Shown here: positions 16,427 to 25,126 of the stretch, piece by piece
Layout: each line of letters begins with the position of its first letter
Position numbering within the stretch: position 1 is the first letter of the stretch
Assembly: GCA_947625465.1 (NCBI GenBank)
Contig: CANQOK010000001.1
Location: 62,001-126,000 of the forward strand
Direction of reading: 5' to 3'
DNA: 64,000 nucleotides
Source: an uncultured Lachnospiraceae bacterium
GTDB lineage: Bacteria; Bacillota; Clostridia; Lachnospirales; Lachnospiraceae
The notes under the pieces: model-generated
Told to the model about the DNA's origin: nothing
The model's input: only the letters and a program-made list of their open reading frames with translations
Databases searched by the model: none
Program-made: the position numbers and the translations under genes

Positions 16427-17161
16427 ATGCGTCAGTGGATTTATTACGGGGCAGGCTGCCTGGCTCTGATCATCGGCGTGGTTTTGTTTATGCCGTTTCA
16501 GAGAGAGGCGGAAAATCAGGTGGTAAGCGCGTTCGCGAGTCTGGCATGTAAGGAAACGGTTTCTACGGTAGAATGTATGGCTTATTACGGAAAAGGGAAC
16601 CTGACTTTAAGACAGAAGGAAGAAATACTGGTACAGCTTGCCGATGATATAGGACTGCATGACAGGTATACCATGTATGAGGAAGAAAATGAAAACGGAA
16701 CGGTACGGGTGCTGGCAAAACAAACGGATCAATATTCCGCAGCCATTAAGCTTCTGACCGTGGAAGAAGATTCTCCGGCTCATTATTTTTATGTGAATCT
16801 GGCGCTGAAGGATTCTGCGGAAAGCGCGTTATACTACAGGCAGCAGATCAAAAAGGCAGCCGGCCGGTTCGCGGAAAACCCCAGAGTAACGGTTAATATC
16901 ATGGGGCTGATCGACGGAAAGTGCAGCGACGCCCAGAAAGAAGCGATCATAGAACAATTACTGAAGGATACGGGGAGCAGACTGGTGATCGATGGCAGGG
17001 ACGGCGGTCTGTATACGGTATACGGCTATACGGATCAAATGGAAGACTGCGTTACTGTGGGCGGTGAGACCGTAAATCTTAATATCGCGATCACCTACGA
17101 CGAGCAGAATAACCGGACTAAGATCTACCTGGCTGCGCCGATCCTGGATCTGGATTATTGA
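16427..17161 (+). CDS. YwmB-like (TATA-box-binding-like fold) protein
   Basis: A 244-residue protein with an N-terminal membrane segment (G-C-L-A-L-I-I-G-V-V-L-F) and an exported domain. The end pattern, V-Y-G-Y-T-D near residue 201 and N-L-N-I-A-I-T-Y-D-E-Q-N-N-R-T-K-I-Y-L, matches the YwmB family (DUF1779), conserved in spore-forming Firmicutes but of unknown function. It lies after the dCMP deaminase behind a hairpin that hides its ribosome binding site (AAGGAGA). I am fairly confident of the family, not of any function. Confidence 0.68.
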   Translation: MRQWIYYGAGCLALIIGVVLFMPFQREAENQVVSAFASLACKETVSTVECMAYYGKGNLTLRQKEEILVQLADDIGLHDRYTMYEEENENGTVRVLAKQTDQYSAAIKLLTVEEDSPAHYFYVNLALKDSAESALYYRQQIKKAAGRFAENPRVTVNIMGLIDGKCSDAQKEAIIEQLLKDTGSRLVIDGRDGGLYTVYGYTDQMEDCVTVGGETVNLNIAITYDEQNNRTKIYLAAPILDLDY

Positions 17162-17222
17162 AAGCAGGAACGAAACGTATATTTTTTCATAAGATAAAGC
17201 GAGAAAGTGGTGGAGTGACAAT

Positions 17223-17564
17223 ATGTTTGAAGGCACATATTATAATTTCGGAAATGCGGAAGCAGAACGGCGCGATTACCATTATCTGAAACAGCTTTAT
17301 CCGATGGAAATGCAGAAAATACAGCAGGAGATTGAGGAACTCTGCGACCAGATGGAGTACGACGGGAGTCCTATGTTTGACGAATATCCGGACCGCTTCA
17401 TGATGCGCCTCCGGTGTAAGAAGATTTGCCAGAAATGCCAGAATGAACGGAATCAGGACTGGATCGACCAGATCGTTCCGGTCATGCTTTGTCAGGAAAT
17501 GATGCTGCGGCGGCGCCGCTACCGGAGCTACAAAAATCGCCATCAATTTTTTATCCCCTATTGA
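17223..17564 (+). CDS. Small conserved-type hypothetical protein
   Basis: A 113-residue soluble protein without signal or membrane segment. It is rich in Tyr, Met and charged residues, has a short cluster of Cys (C-K-K-I-C-Q-K-C near residue 64), and a basic tail R-R-R-R-Y-R-S-Y-K-N-R. Asp/Glu before the Cys cluster gives D-E-Y-P-D-R-F-M-M-R-L. I do not recognise the family. The Cys- and Tyr-rich make-up would suit a spore structural protein, but that is a guess. Its stop overlaps the -35 box of the next promoter. Confidence 0.6.
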   Translation: MFEGTYYNFGNAEAERRDYHYLKQLYPMEMQKIQQEIEELCDQMEYDGSPMFDEYPDRFMMRLRCKKICQKCQNERNQDWIDQIVPVMLCQEMMLRRRRYRSYKNRHQFFIPY

Positions 17565-17589
17565 TAAAGGCAAATCCGTATCGTATAAT
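17561..17589 (+). promoter_or_regulatory. Sigma-A-type promoter for the two-gene envelope unit
   Basis: TTGATA (17561-17566) and TATAAT (17584-17589) with a 17-base spacer. The -35 box overlaps the stop of the preceding gene. The predicted start of transcription leaves a leader of roughly 115 bases that contains the hairpin at 17608-17642. Confidence 0.75.
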
Positions 17590-17607
17590 GGAATCCGAAA
17601 GATCAGA

Positions 17608-17642
17608 CGGCGGTACCCCGGAAGGCGCATAGGGTACCGCCG
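17608..17642 (+). other. Stable hairpin in the 5' leader
   Basis: An 11-base perfect inverted repeat (17608-17618 with 17632-17642; core GGCGGTACCC/GGGTACCGCC) with a 13-base loop. No T-run follows, so it is not a terminator. It lies between promoter and start codon and may stabilise the message or bind a regulator. Confidence 0.6.
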
Positions 17643-17713
17643 GCAAAGACAGACGATGGATGTCCGTTTACGGCTCGCATTGTATGCGCTGCTCCGGCGC
17701 GGAGAGGAAGAAT

Positions 17714-19858
17714 ATGAAACGAGAGATATATAAGGGACTGGGCTTGCTGCTGTTATGCATTCTGGTAATCGTCGGCTACGGCGGCTACCGTTTTTATAAG
17801 CTGTCCATACAGGAAACGGAAGAGAAAGCGGATTTGATCCAGGAGGCAACTTTCCCGATCATACATACCAGATTTGAGGGGAATCCGGTTACAACGCTGC
17901 ATGGCTATGGAATGGAAATGGATCTGCGGTATATGCGGGATCAGCTGACGGTTCTGGGCGCCGGCCGGGATCTGGAATTTGAAGTAGAAGGGTTTGGAAA
18001 CCATATAACAGGCGTTACGGTTGACGTCCTGGAAATGGACGGAACGCAGGTCGATCACTATGTATCCCCCGCCTGGGAAAAAACGGAAACCGGCATTTTG
18101 GTTCTGACTGCCCTGTCGGATGAGATCGGAACCATGGACGATTATATGCTGCGGATCACGCTTGCGACAGAGAGCCAGAAGGCGCTGTACTATTATTCCG
18201 TACTGCGTTATCTGCCGGATGCGCCGATTTCTTCGCAGATTGCGTTCATTAAAGATTTCAGTGACAAAACCTTTGACCAGAAGGAAGCGGAGTCGATCAT
18301 TCCGTATATCGAGCCTTCCGAGACGGCGCGGAACAATAATTTAGGACATGTAGATATTACAGCTTCCTTTAAGCAGATCACCTGGGATAATTTTAAACTG
18401 GAACGGACAGGCGAACTGCAGGTGACGATATCGGATATAAACAGTGAAACCGGTTCCTATGTTTTGACCTATGACGGACAGACAATAGAAGGGGAAGATA
18501 TTCCTGTTCAATATCACGTAACAGAATTTTACCGGATCTGCTATCATGAAGGCAGGACATATCTGGTTTCCTTTGACAGACAAATGGAACAGGTCTATAA
18601 TCCTGAGATCGGCAATGTATCCGCGAGCCGCATGAATCTGGGAATCGACAGCGATCTGGAGATTTCCTATCGGACAAGCAGGGATCGCCGGCAGATCGCT
18701 TTTGTTAAGGAAAACCAGCTTTGGCTGATGGATACGGACGCAAACCGGATCACCCGGGTATTTTCGTTCTATGACGAGACGCATCAGGATATCAGAGACC
18801 GGATCGCGGATCATGGGATCGAGGTTGTGAACGTGACCGACGAAGGAACGGTGGATTTTTTGGTATACGGCTATATGAACCGGGGGACGCTGGAAGGAGA
18901 AAACGGCGTGGTTCTGTACCGCTACAACAGCGAGACCAATGGGGTGGAGGAACTGATCTTTCTGCCGTCGGACCGGCCGTATTCCGTTTTAAAAGAAAGC
19001 ATTCACAAAATCTGTTATCTGACAGAACAGTTTTTCTATATTTATCTGAATCCTGGCATCTATTGCGTAGATCTGCAGGGAAAAACCTATATTCAGCTGA
19101 TTCCTGATCTGCCGCAGGACGGATATTGTTCCGATGAAAGCGGACGGAGGCTGGCCTGGACAGACGCGCTGGAAACCAATAATACGATCCGGATCAAGGA
19201 TCTGCAGACCGGTATGGATCTGATTCTGGAAGGAAGCGAAGGAAAGATCCTGGTTCCGATTGGATTTCTGGGAGAAGACTTTGTCTATGGGACCGTGGAA
19301 GAAGGTAATATCGTATCGATAGACGGAAGCAGACAGATCCTGATTTCGGAACTTACGATCATCAATTCCGAAAAACAGGTTTTAAAGCAGTATCAAAAGG
19401 AAAACCGGCTGATCGTCAACTGTGACGTTACTTCTGCGCGGATCGCGTTTGATCTGGTACAGAAAAAACAGAGCGGGGAATCCGTATCGTTAAAAAATAT
19501 GGGAACAGATCAGATATTGAGCAATACAGAGCCGGAAACCGCAGGCGTAACGCTGGGAACGATTGTTACAGAGGCCAGACAGACGGAAGTTGTACTGCGC
19601 TATGCGGCAGCGGTGATCAGTTCGGAGAAAACACAGGTACGGGCGCCGGAGACCATACAGATGGCGGCGGAGAATACGCTGACAATTAAAGAACAGCAGA
19701 AAAAGGATCCCAATTACTATGTTTACGGACTTGGGAAACTGCAGAGCGTGGAAACCTCTCTGGCGAGGGCGCAGCAGAAAGCCGGCCAGTGGAAAGGATT
19801 TTTTACAGACAGCAGCAATCAGGTGATATGGAGTTATCGGGAAACGTTTAAATCTTGA
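17714..19858 (+). CDS. Membrane-anchored extracytoplasmic protein, propeller-like, unknown
   Basis: A 714-residue protein with one N-terminal membrane helix (G-L-L-L-L-C-I-L-V-I-V-G-Y) and a large outside domain. Much of it shows short beta repeats such as K-E-N-Q-L-W-L-M-D-T-D-A-N and L-A-W-T-D-A-L-E-T-N-N, as in beta-propellers. Residues 600-700 turn helical and Gln/Lys-rich. No catalytic motif is obvious. ATG 17714 has GGAGAGGAAG upstream; an open frame from 17660 lacks a ribosome binding site. It lies 18 bases before the lipoprotein-metallopeptidase gene, so the two products probably work together on the cell surface. Confidence 0.7.
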   Translation: MKREIYKGLGLLLLCILVIVGYGGYRFYKLSIQETEEKADLIQEATFPIIHTRFEGNPVTTLHGYGMEMDLRYMRDQLTVLGAGRDLEFEVEGFGNHITGVTVDVLEMDGTQVDHYVSPAWEKTETGILVLTALSDEIGTMDDYMLRITLATESQKALYYYSVLRYLPDAPISSQIAFIKDFSDKTFDQKEAESIIPYIEPSETARNNNLGHVDITASFKQITWDNFKLERTGELQVTISDINSETGSYVLTYDGQTIEGEDIPVQYHVTEFYRICYHEGRTYLVSFDRQMEQVYNPEIGNVSASRMNLGIDSDLEISYRTSRDRRQIAFVKENQLWLMDTDANRITRVFSFYDETHQDIRDRIADHGIEVVNVTDEGTVDFLVYGYMNRGTLEGENGVVLYRYNSETNGVEELIFLPSDRPYSVLKESIHKICYLTEQFFYIYLNPGIYCVDLQGKTYIQLIPDLPQDGYCSDESGRRLAWTDALETNNTIRIKDLQTGMDLILEGSEGKILVPIGFLGEDFVYGTVEEGNIVSIDGSRQILISELTIINSEKQVLKQYQKENRLIVNCDVTSARIAFDLVQKKQSGESVSLKNMGTDQILSNTEPETAGVTLGTIVTEARQTEVVLRYAAAVISSEKTQVRAPETIQMAAENTLTIKEQQKKDPNYYVYGLGKLQSVETSLARAQQKAGQWKGFFTDSSNQVIWSYRETFKS

Positions 19859-19876
19859 TCGAAGAATGGAGAGCGT

Positions 19877-21844
19877 ATGAAAAAGGGTGTTTTACAATGG
19901 GCGGCTTTCCTGACGGCTGCGGCTGTTCTGCTGTCCTGCAGCGGCTGCGGGGACAATAAAAAGGAGCAGAATCAGACGGAGACGGAGACAGCTCCTGCAG
20001 CTGAAGAAACCCGGGAGGAAGAGACGGTCTCGCTGGAGCAGATACAGGATCATATATACCGGCTGATGGATGAAAAGGAGATTCCGGGCAAGACGCCGTT
20101 TGACGGTTTCCAGTGCGAACAGGATACGTATGCAGTCATTCTCTGCGATACGGACAGCCGGTGGAGCGACCGGGAAAAATGGTATATCGCAAAGAAAAAT
20201 ATCCGGACCGGAGAAGTATCGGAACCGGTTCCCTGCCAGTCGGAAGGGAAAACCTGCCTGGCAGTCAGACCGGGGCAGGACGGCAGGGTGTACTGTCTCT
20301 CTTATGAAGGACAGGTTCTGATCTATAATGCGGACTGGCAGCTGGAGAAAACCTGTGAGATCGGACGGGAGATCGGAGAATATTATTTCGATCAGACCAA
20401 TGAAGTCCTGTATCTGATCGAAAACCAGACCGAACTCTGGCGCTATGATTTTTCTAAAGAACAGGCGGAGAAGCTGACGGATTTTCAGGAGATCTATGCG
20501 GATTGTGCGCTTTCCGGCATGTTGGAGGACAGGCAGATCCTGTTTGTGGACGGATACAGTGAAAGCGGGGATAAAGAAGGAGACGGTTATTATCTGGCAG
20601 AGACGGGGAAATTGGAGATCGGGAACAGCAATGACAACCGGATAGCCGGACGAAACAGTATTTTGTTTTACGGTTTTCTGGACGATCCGGTTGTGCGTTG
20701 GGTGGATCTGGACCGGAATCGTCTGGTTACGAGCTTTGCGCTGGAGGAAGACAGTGAGGCCGGAAGTATTCTGTATGACAGCAATGACCGTTTTCTTTTG
20801 ACAGACAGTTATACGGGAAACGACAGTGAGAGAGAACTGGTACGGATCTATGACCGGCAGCAGGGAAAACTGGCCGGCGTTCTGCAGCTGGACGGCGCAG
20901 AGAATCTGTACCGTTTCTTTGGATTGGACAGCGCGGCTTCTCCCTATGTGTTAATGACGTATGAAAATGAACAGAATGCAGGGATCGGTCTATGGAATTA
21001 TACGGAAACAATTTCGGCGTATACGCCGGAATCGGATCCGGTACCCAATTACTTTAGCGGGGCGGGAAATCCCGCAGACAACAACCGCCGTATCCGCGAA
21101 CTGGAAAAGGAGTGCGGGATCACGATCCATACGAGAGAGGACGCGATCCGGTTTTTCCCTGATTTTGCCGTTAATCCCATAGAAGACGAAAGAGCGATCG
21201 GTACGGCGTTAGATATTCTGGAGTCTGTGGAGAAAAAGCTGGGGGAGAATTTTTTCCTGGAATTTGTATATGACGAAATGAAGGGACTGGATCTTTATCT
21301 GTGCGGAACGCTGATCCGGGGATATGAAACCGGGATCTCATCGGCAATGGGCTATTCTCTGCAGATGGATGACAAAAATATCATCGTACTGGATATTTCT
21401 TCCAATGACGCGGATATGATCCGAAATTGTCTTTATCATGAACTGTGGCACCATCTGGAATATAAGATCGACGCCATGACGCTTGACGGAAAGGCAAAGG
21501 GATTTGATCACGATAAATGGATGGCGTTAAATCCGAAGGGGTTTGATTATTTTTATACCTATGTAACAGAGGACGGCATGGATATCGATTCCGCGGCCTT
21601 TCCGGAATATACGCCGGATGCGGAAGACTCGGAGATATATTTTATAGACGGGTACAGCAAGACCTTTGCAGGAGAGGATCGGGCAAGGATCTTTGAAAAT
21701 TTCATGGGGCCCGAACAGGCCTCTGATCGGACAGAGGCCTGCAAGTCCCCGCATATCCAGGCGAAAGCCGCGTATCTGTTTGCAGTCCTGCACGAGTGTT
21801 TCCCGAAAGTCAAAGCGTTCGCGAAAAGCCCGGTTCAGGGTTAA
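19877..21844 (+). CDS. Lipoprotein with propeller-like repeats and gluzincin metallopeptidase domain
   Basis: A 655-residue exported lipoprotein. The signal peptide ends L-L-S-C (Cys21 likely lipidated), then a Glu/Thr-rich linker. Residues about 100-385 show propeller-like repeats (V-Y-C-L-S-Y-E-G-Q-V-L-I-Y-N-A, L-W-R-Y-D-F). The C-terminal 230 residues look like a zinc peptidase: Y-H-E-L-W-H-H-L-E near residue 521 (HExxH) and a later Y-S-K-T-F-A-G-E-D-R-A-R-I-F-E, where the Glu of E-D-x-A would be the third zinc ligand. This pattern is that of gluzincins. The substrate is unknown. The gene overlaps the convergent M29 aminopeptidase gene by 4 bases. Confidence 0.75.
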   Translation: MKKGVLQWAAFLTAAAVLLSCSGCGDNKKEQNQTETETAPAAEETREEETVSLEQIQDHIYRLMDEKEIPGKTPFDGFQCEQDTYAVILCDTDSRWSDREKWYIAKKNIRTGEVSEPVPCQSEGKTCLAVRPGQDGRVYCLSYEGQVLIYNADWQLEKTCEIGREIGEYYFDQTNEVLYLIENQTELWRYDFSKEQAEKLTDFQEIYADCALSGMLEDRQILFVDGYSESGDKEGDGYYLAETGKLEIGNSNDNRIAGRNSILFYGFLDDPVVRWVDLDRNRLVTSFALEEDSEAGSILYDSNDRFLLTDSYTGNDSERELVRIYDRQQGKLAGVLQLDGAENLYRFFGLDSAASPYVLMTYENEQNAGIGLWNYTETISAYTPESDPVPNYFSGAGNPADNNRRIRELEKECGITIHTREDAIRFFPDFAVNPIEDERAIGTALDILESVEKKLGENFFLEFVYDEMKGLDLYLCGTLIRGYETGISSAMGYSLQMDDKNIIVLDISSNDADMIRNCLYHELWHHLEYKIDAMTLDGKAKGFDHDKWMALNPKGFDYFYTYVTEDGMDIDSAAFPEYTPDAEDSEIYFIDGYSKTFAGEDRARIFENFMGPEQASDRTEACKSPHIQAKAAYLFAVLHECFPKVKAFAKSPVQG

Positions 21845-22956
21845 AGCAGATTTTCCGGATTCAGGCATTCCAGTTCGGGAATGACAAAGCGGCCGTCTTT
21901 CCGGATCAGAACATCATCAAAATAAATGGAGCCGCCGCCCCATTCCGGCGTCTGGATCAGGACCAGATCCCAATGGATCGAAGAGACGTTGCCGTTTGGC
22001 GCCTCGTCGTAGCACCGGCCCGGCGTAAAGTGAATGGAACCCATGATCTTTTCGTCAAACAGAATATCCTTCATGGGCTTTGTAATATAAGGGTTTACGC
22101 CGATGGCAAATTCTCCCACATACCGCGCGCCCTCATCGGTGTCAAAGACTTTATTGATCCGTGCGGTGTCATTGGCAGCGGCGTTTATGATCTTTCCGTT
22201 TTCAAAAGTCAGAGAAACCTGTTCGTAGGTAAAGCCCTGCAGTACGGAAGGCGTATTATAGGTGATCGTACCGTTGACAGAGTCCCAGACCGGGGCGGTA
22301 AAAACTTCGCCGTCCGGAATATTCATACTGCCTGCGCACGGGATTGCAGGAATCCCTTTAATGGAAAAACGCAGATCTGTGCCGGGACCTGTGATCCGCA
22401 CCCGGTCCGTCCGGTTCATCAGGGCAACCAGCGCTTCCATTGCGTTTCCCATTTTGGAATAATCAAGCGTACAGACGTCAAAATAAAAGTCTTCAAATGC
22501 TTCCAGGCTGGTGTTGGATAACTGCGCCATGGAATCATTGGGATAACGGAGTACCACCCATTTGGTCTTGGGAACCCGGATCTGCCCGTGTACCGGATCC
22601 TGATAACAGCGTTCATAAAGCGCCATATTTTCTTCCGGGATATCGGACAGCTCCGCGATATTATCCGAACCGCGGACTCCGATATAGCAGTCCATTTTAG
22701 ACATTTCCAGTCCGTCGATCTCCGCCATCAGATTTAACTGTGCTTCCGTACAGTTAAGAAGAATCTCCCGCTGCAGCCGCGTATCGGTATAATGGACAAA
22801 CGGAATGGCGCCTGCCGCGTAGGTTTCCTTGATTAACTGCCTTGCCAGTTCCCGTGTCGAAGGGCCGAAATGGTGGATGTACACGTTTTCACCCGGCTGC
22901 GCTTTGACGGAGTGAAAAATTAAATTATGCGCTAATTTCTGAATTCTCTGATCCAT
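21841..22956 (-). CDS. M29-family aminopeptidase
   Basis: A 371-residue metallo-aminopeptidase of the thermophilic M29 (AmpS/PepS) family, which removes N-terminal residues from peptides in the cytoplasm. Family features are the N-terminal Q-P-G-E-N-V-Y-I, the middle R-I-T-G-P-G-T-D-L-R-F, I-P-D-G-E-V-F-T-A-P, and the end G-N-V-S-S-I-H-W-D-L-V. Length is slightly below the usual 400 or so. AAAGGA precedes the start on the minus strand. Its stop overlaps the stop of the plus-strand gene (bases 21841-21844), with no terminator between them. Confidence 0.9.
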   Translation of the reverse strand: MDQRIQKLAHNLIFHSVKAQPGENVYIHHFGPSTRELARQLIKETYAAGAIPFVHYTDTRLQREILLNCTEAQLNLMAEIDGLEMSKMDCYIGVRGSDNIAELSDIPEENMALYERCYQDPVHGQIRVPKTKWVVLRYPNDSMAQLSNTSLEAFEDFYFDVCTLDYSKMGNAMEALVALMNRTDRVRITGPGTDLRFSIKGIPAIPCAGSMNIPDGEVFTAPVWDSVNGTITYNTPSVLQGFTYEQVSLTFENGKIINAAANDTARINKVFDTDEGARYVGEFAIGVNPYITKPMKDILFDEKIMGSIHFTPGRCYDEAPNGNVSSIHWDLVLIQTPEWGGGSIYFDDVLIRKDGRFVIPELECLNPENLL

Positions 22957-23004
22957 AATCTCAACAATCCTTTCTGGTTTGTTCCATTCATTTTTTTTTC
23001 TGAT

Positions 23005-23013
23005 AGTATATCA
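23005..23013 (-). promoter_or_regulatory. Extended -10 promoter for the M29 aminopeptidase
   Basis: On the minus strand TGATATACT reads as an extended -10 (TGn-TATACT). No clear -35 is visible. The start codon is 49 bases downstream. Confidence 0.45.
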
Positions 23014-23066
23014 CACCGGCAGGAGATTTAACAGCGGTTTTTGGCGAGAATCTCACAGGAAAGTAA

Positions 23067-23096
23067 TTGCATTTTATATCCGACCTGTGTTAAACT
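23067..23096 (+). promoter_or_regulatory. Possible promoter of the SMC-like ATPase gene
   Basis: TTGCAT (23067-23072) and TAAACT (23091-23096) are 18 bases apart. The -10 is weak. It lies 49 bases before the ATG at 23145. Confidence 0.4.
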
Positions 23097-23144
23097 GTAA
23101 GAAATCGTAAGAAATTGGCCTAATGTGCTGACGGAGGCAGAACC

Positions 23145-25013
23145 ATGCAAATCAGATTGTTAACATTACAACATTTCGGCAAGTTTCATGAGAAAACTAT
23201 AGAGCTGGAACCGGGCCTTAATATCCTGTATGGAGAAAACGAGGCAGGAAAGAGCACGATACATACCTTTATCAGAGCTATGCTGTTCGGGCAGAATGGC
23301 GCGGATGAGGCGAAAACCGACCGGTATCAGAAATATGAGCCCTGGGAAGGCGATGCGCAGTATGCCGGATCTATGGAACTGGAAACAGGCGGGAAGTGGT
23401 ATCGGCTGGAGCGGGACTTCCGGAGAGAGTCTGCGTCTTTTTGTATAACGGATCTGGAGACCGGCGTGCAGCTTGCGGAGAGTGAGATCGCGGCGCTGTA
23501 TGCGGAGCTGGAAGAAAACAGCTATATGAATACGGTCAGTGTCGGGCAGCTTTGCAGCGAAACGGACGCGTCTCTGGCGGTTGCCCTGCGCGAATATGCG
23601 GCAGAGCTGTATAATCGGAAAAATGTGGAGCTGAAACTGCAGGAGACCTTTGACCGTCTGCAGCAGCAGAAAGCGGAACAGGGAGAAATACTGAGAGAGC
23701 TGGATCAGGAGACTTTGGAACGGCAGCTTGCGGAGAATGAACAAGCCTGCAGAGAGACCGGAGAGATGATTTCACAGCTGGAAGCAGAATCGCTTGAAAA
23801 GGACAGGGAACGGACGCAGACCGTACAGGATCTGGAAGAAATTCAGCAGGTTGAGCAGATACAGACCGACCAGGCGGCTAAGACGCAGGCAATGCTGCGC
23901 TTGTCTCAGGAAAAACAGGAACGCCTTGAGAAAGAGTCGGAAGTTTTGAAACAGAAAGCCGACAGACTGGCGAAAGAACTGGAGCAGTCCGCGGAAAAAT
24001 TGGAGAAAAAGGGAATTGTCAATGAACTGGATCTGACCAATAAACGGAATCAGCTGAACAGGAAACTGCCGGTTCCCTGGGTTTTAGTAATATTGTTTGC
24101 GGTTGCCGCACTCATTTCCATCTATAATTTTATCGGCACCAAGCGCACTTACGCAATCCAGAGTACAACGGTTACGGTGATCCTGCTGGCGGCAGTTATT
24201 GCCGGCTTCTTCATTAAAAAAACGTATCGGGATAGAGATCTGGACGGACTGAAAGCTGCAGACACGCTGATGCAGGAAAGAAAGCAGTGCAGCGAACAGC
24301 TGGAAAAGACTTCGGAAGAACTGACCGGGATTACAAAGGAACTGGAAGCAGTTAAGAAAGAACAGCAGGAATTGGCCGGAATGGAGATCGACGCGCAGAT
24401 TGTGGCGAAAGTTCAGGAAAAGAATCAGGCAATTGTCAGATTTTCTTTGGATATTCAGAATCTGCAGTGGAAGGTTGAACAGCAGAAGGCGCGCCTGACA
24501 GAATTGGAGAATGAGAAACAGCAGATTTTGGATCAGCAGAAGCGAAGAAGCGCTGCGCTGGCCGAGACCGCTTCACTGGAGATGGAATTGTTCAATACGC
24601 AGAGAGTAATGGATGAGGTCCGCGCGGAATTCGGTTTGCGGTTCAATGCCAGGGCTTCTGAATATTTTGCCGAAATCACGCAGGGTAAATATAAAGAACT
24701 GTTTATTGACGGGGATCTGAATATTCAGGTTCCGATTCATGGGAAAAAGACAGACGCGGCCCGGCTGAGCCGCGGAACGCTCGAGCAGATCTATCTGTCT
24801 CTGCGTTTGGCTGCCGCCGATGTCCTTTATTCAGAAAAGCAGCCGTTGCTGCTGGACGATACCTTTGCCCATTATGACAATGTCCGGCTGGGCAATGCAT
24901 TGAAAGCTTTGGCCGGATCGGAGGGGCAGCTGCTGATATTTACCTGCCACACAAGGGAGAAAGTGATCGCGGACAGAGAACAGATTCCATACCATCTGGT
25001 TGTTTTATCATAG
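23145..25013 (+). CDS. SMC/Rad50-like AAA ATPase with central membrane helices (YhaN-like)
   Basis: A 622-residue protein. The N-terminal half-site has N-I-L-Y-G-E-N-E-A-G-K-S-T (Walker A). Long Glu/Gln coiled coils follow (about 165-300 and 370-480). Two hydrophobic helices near 311-334 and 345-362 sit where the hinge of an SMC protein would be. The C-terminal part carries the ABC signature L-S-R-G-T-L-E-Q and Walker B L-L-L-D-D-T-F-A. YhaN-type proteins act with an SbcD/YhaO-like nuclease in DNA repair; none is adjacent here and the protein is shorter than YhaN. Function at the membrane is inference. Confidence 0.8.
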   Translation: MQIRLLTLQHFGKFHEKTIELEPGLNILYGENEAGKSTIHTFIRAMLFGQNGADEAKTDRYQKYEPWEGDAQYAGSMELETGGKWYRLERDFRRESASFCITDLETGVQLAESEIAALYAELEENSYMNTVSVGQLCSETDASLAVALREYAAELYNRKNVELKLQETFDRLQQQKAEQGEILRELDQETLERQLAENEQACRETGEMISQLEAESLEKDRERTQTVQDLEEIQQVEQIQTDQAAKTQAMLRLSQEKQERLEKESEVLKQKADRLAKELEQSAEKLEKKGIVNELDLTNKRNQLNRKLPVPWVLVILFAVAALISIYNFIGTKRTYAIQSTTVTVILLAAVIAGFFIKKTYRDRDLDGLKAADTLMQERKQCSEQLEKTSEELTGITKELEAVKKEQQELAGMEIDAQIVAKVQEKNQAIVRFSLDIQNLQWKVEQQKARLTELENEKQQILDQQKRRSAALAETASLEMELFNTQRVMDEVRAEFGLRFNARASEYFAEITQGKYKELFIDGDLNIQVPIHGKKTDAARLSRGTLEQIYLSLRLAAADVLYSEKQPLLLDDTFAHYDNVRLGNALKALAGSEGQLLIFTCHTREKVIADREQIPYHLVVLS

Positions 25014-25030
25014 AGGGACCAAAACAGAAA

Positions 25031-25074
25031 AGCCGCCGCTTCTCGAAGAATTCTTCGAAAAGCGGCGGCTTTTT
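25031..25074. terminator. Bidirectional terminator between convergent genes
   Basis: Two 20-base arms (25031-25050 and 25051-25070) are complementary except at one position, with AGCCGCCGCT as the outer stem. T-runs flank it on both strands, so it can stop the ATPase gene from the left and the PRPP synthetase operon from the right. Confidence 0.88.
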
Positions 25075-25126
25075 CTGCAAAACAATAAGAAAACATCTGA
25101 AAGGCTTAAAAATAATACAAAAGATC

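Noticed and set aside
21796..22521. 241-codon open frame on the plus strand
   Set aside because: It lies opposite the M29 aminopeptidase gene and has no ribosome binding site or family resemblance.
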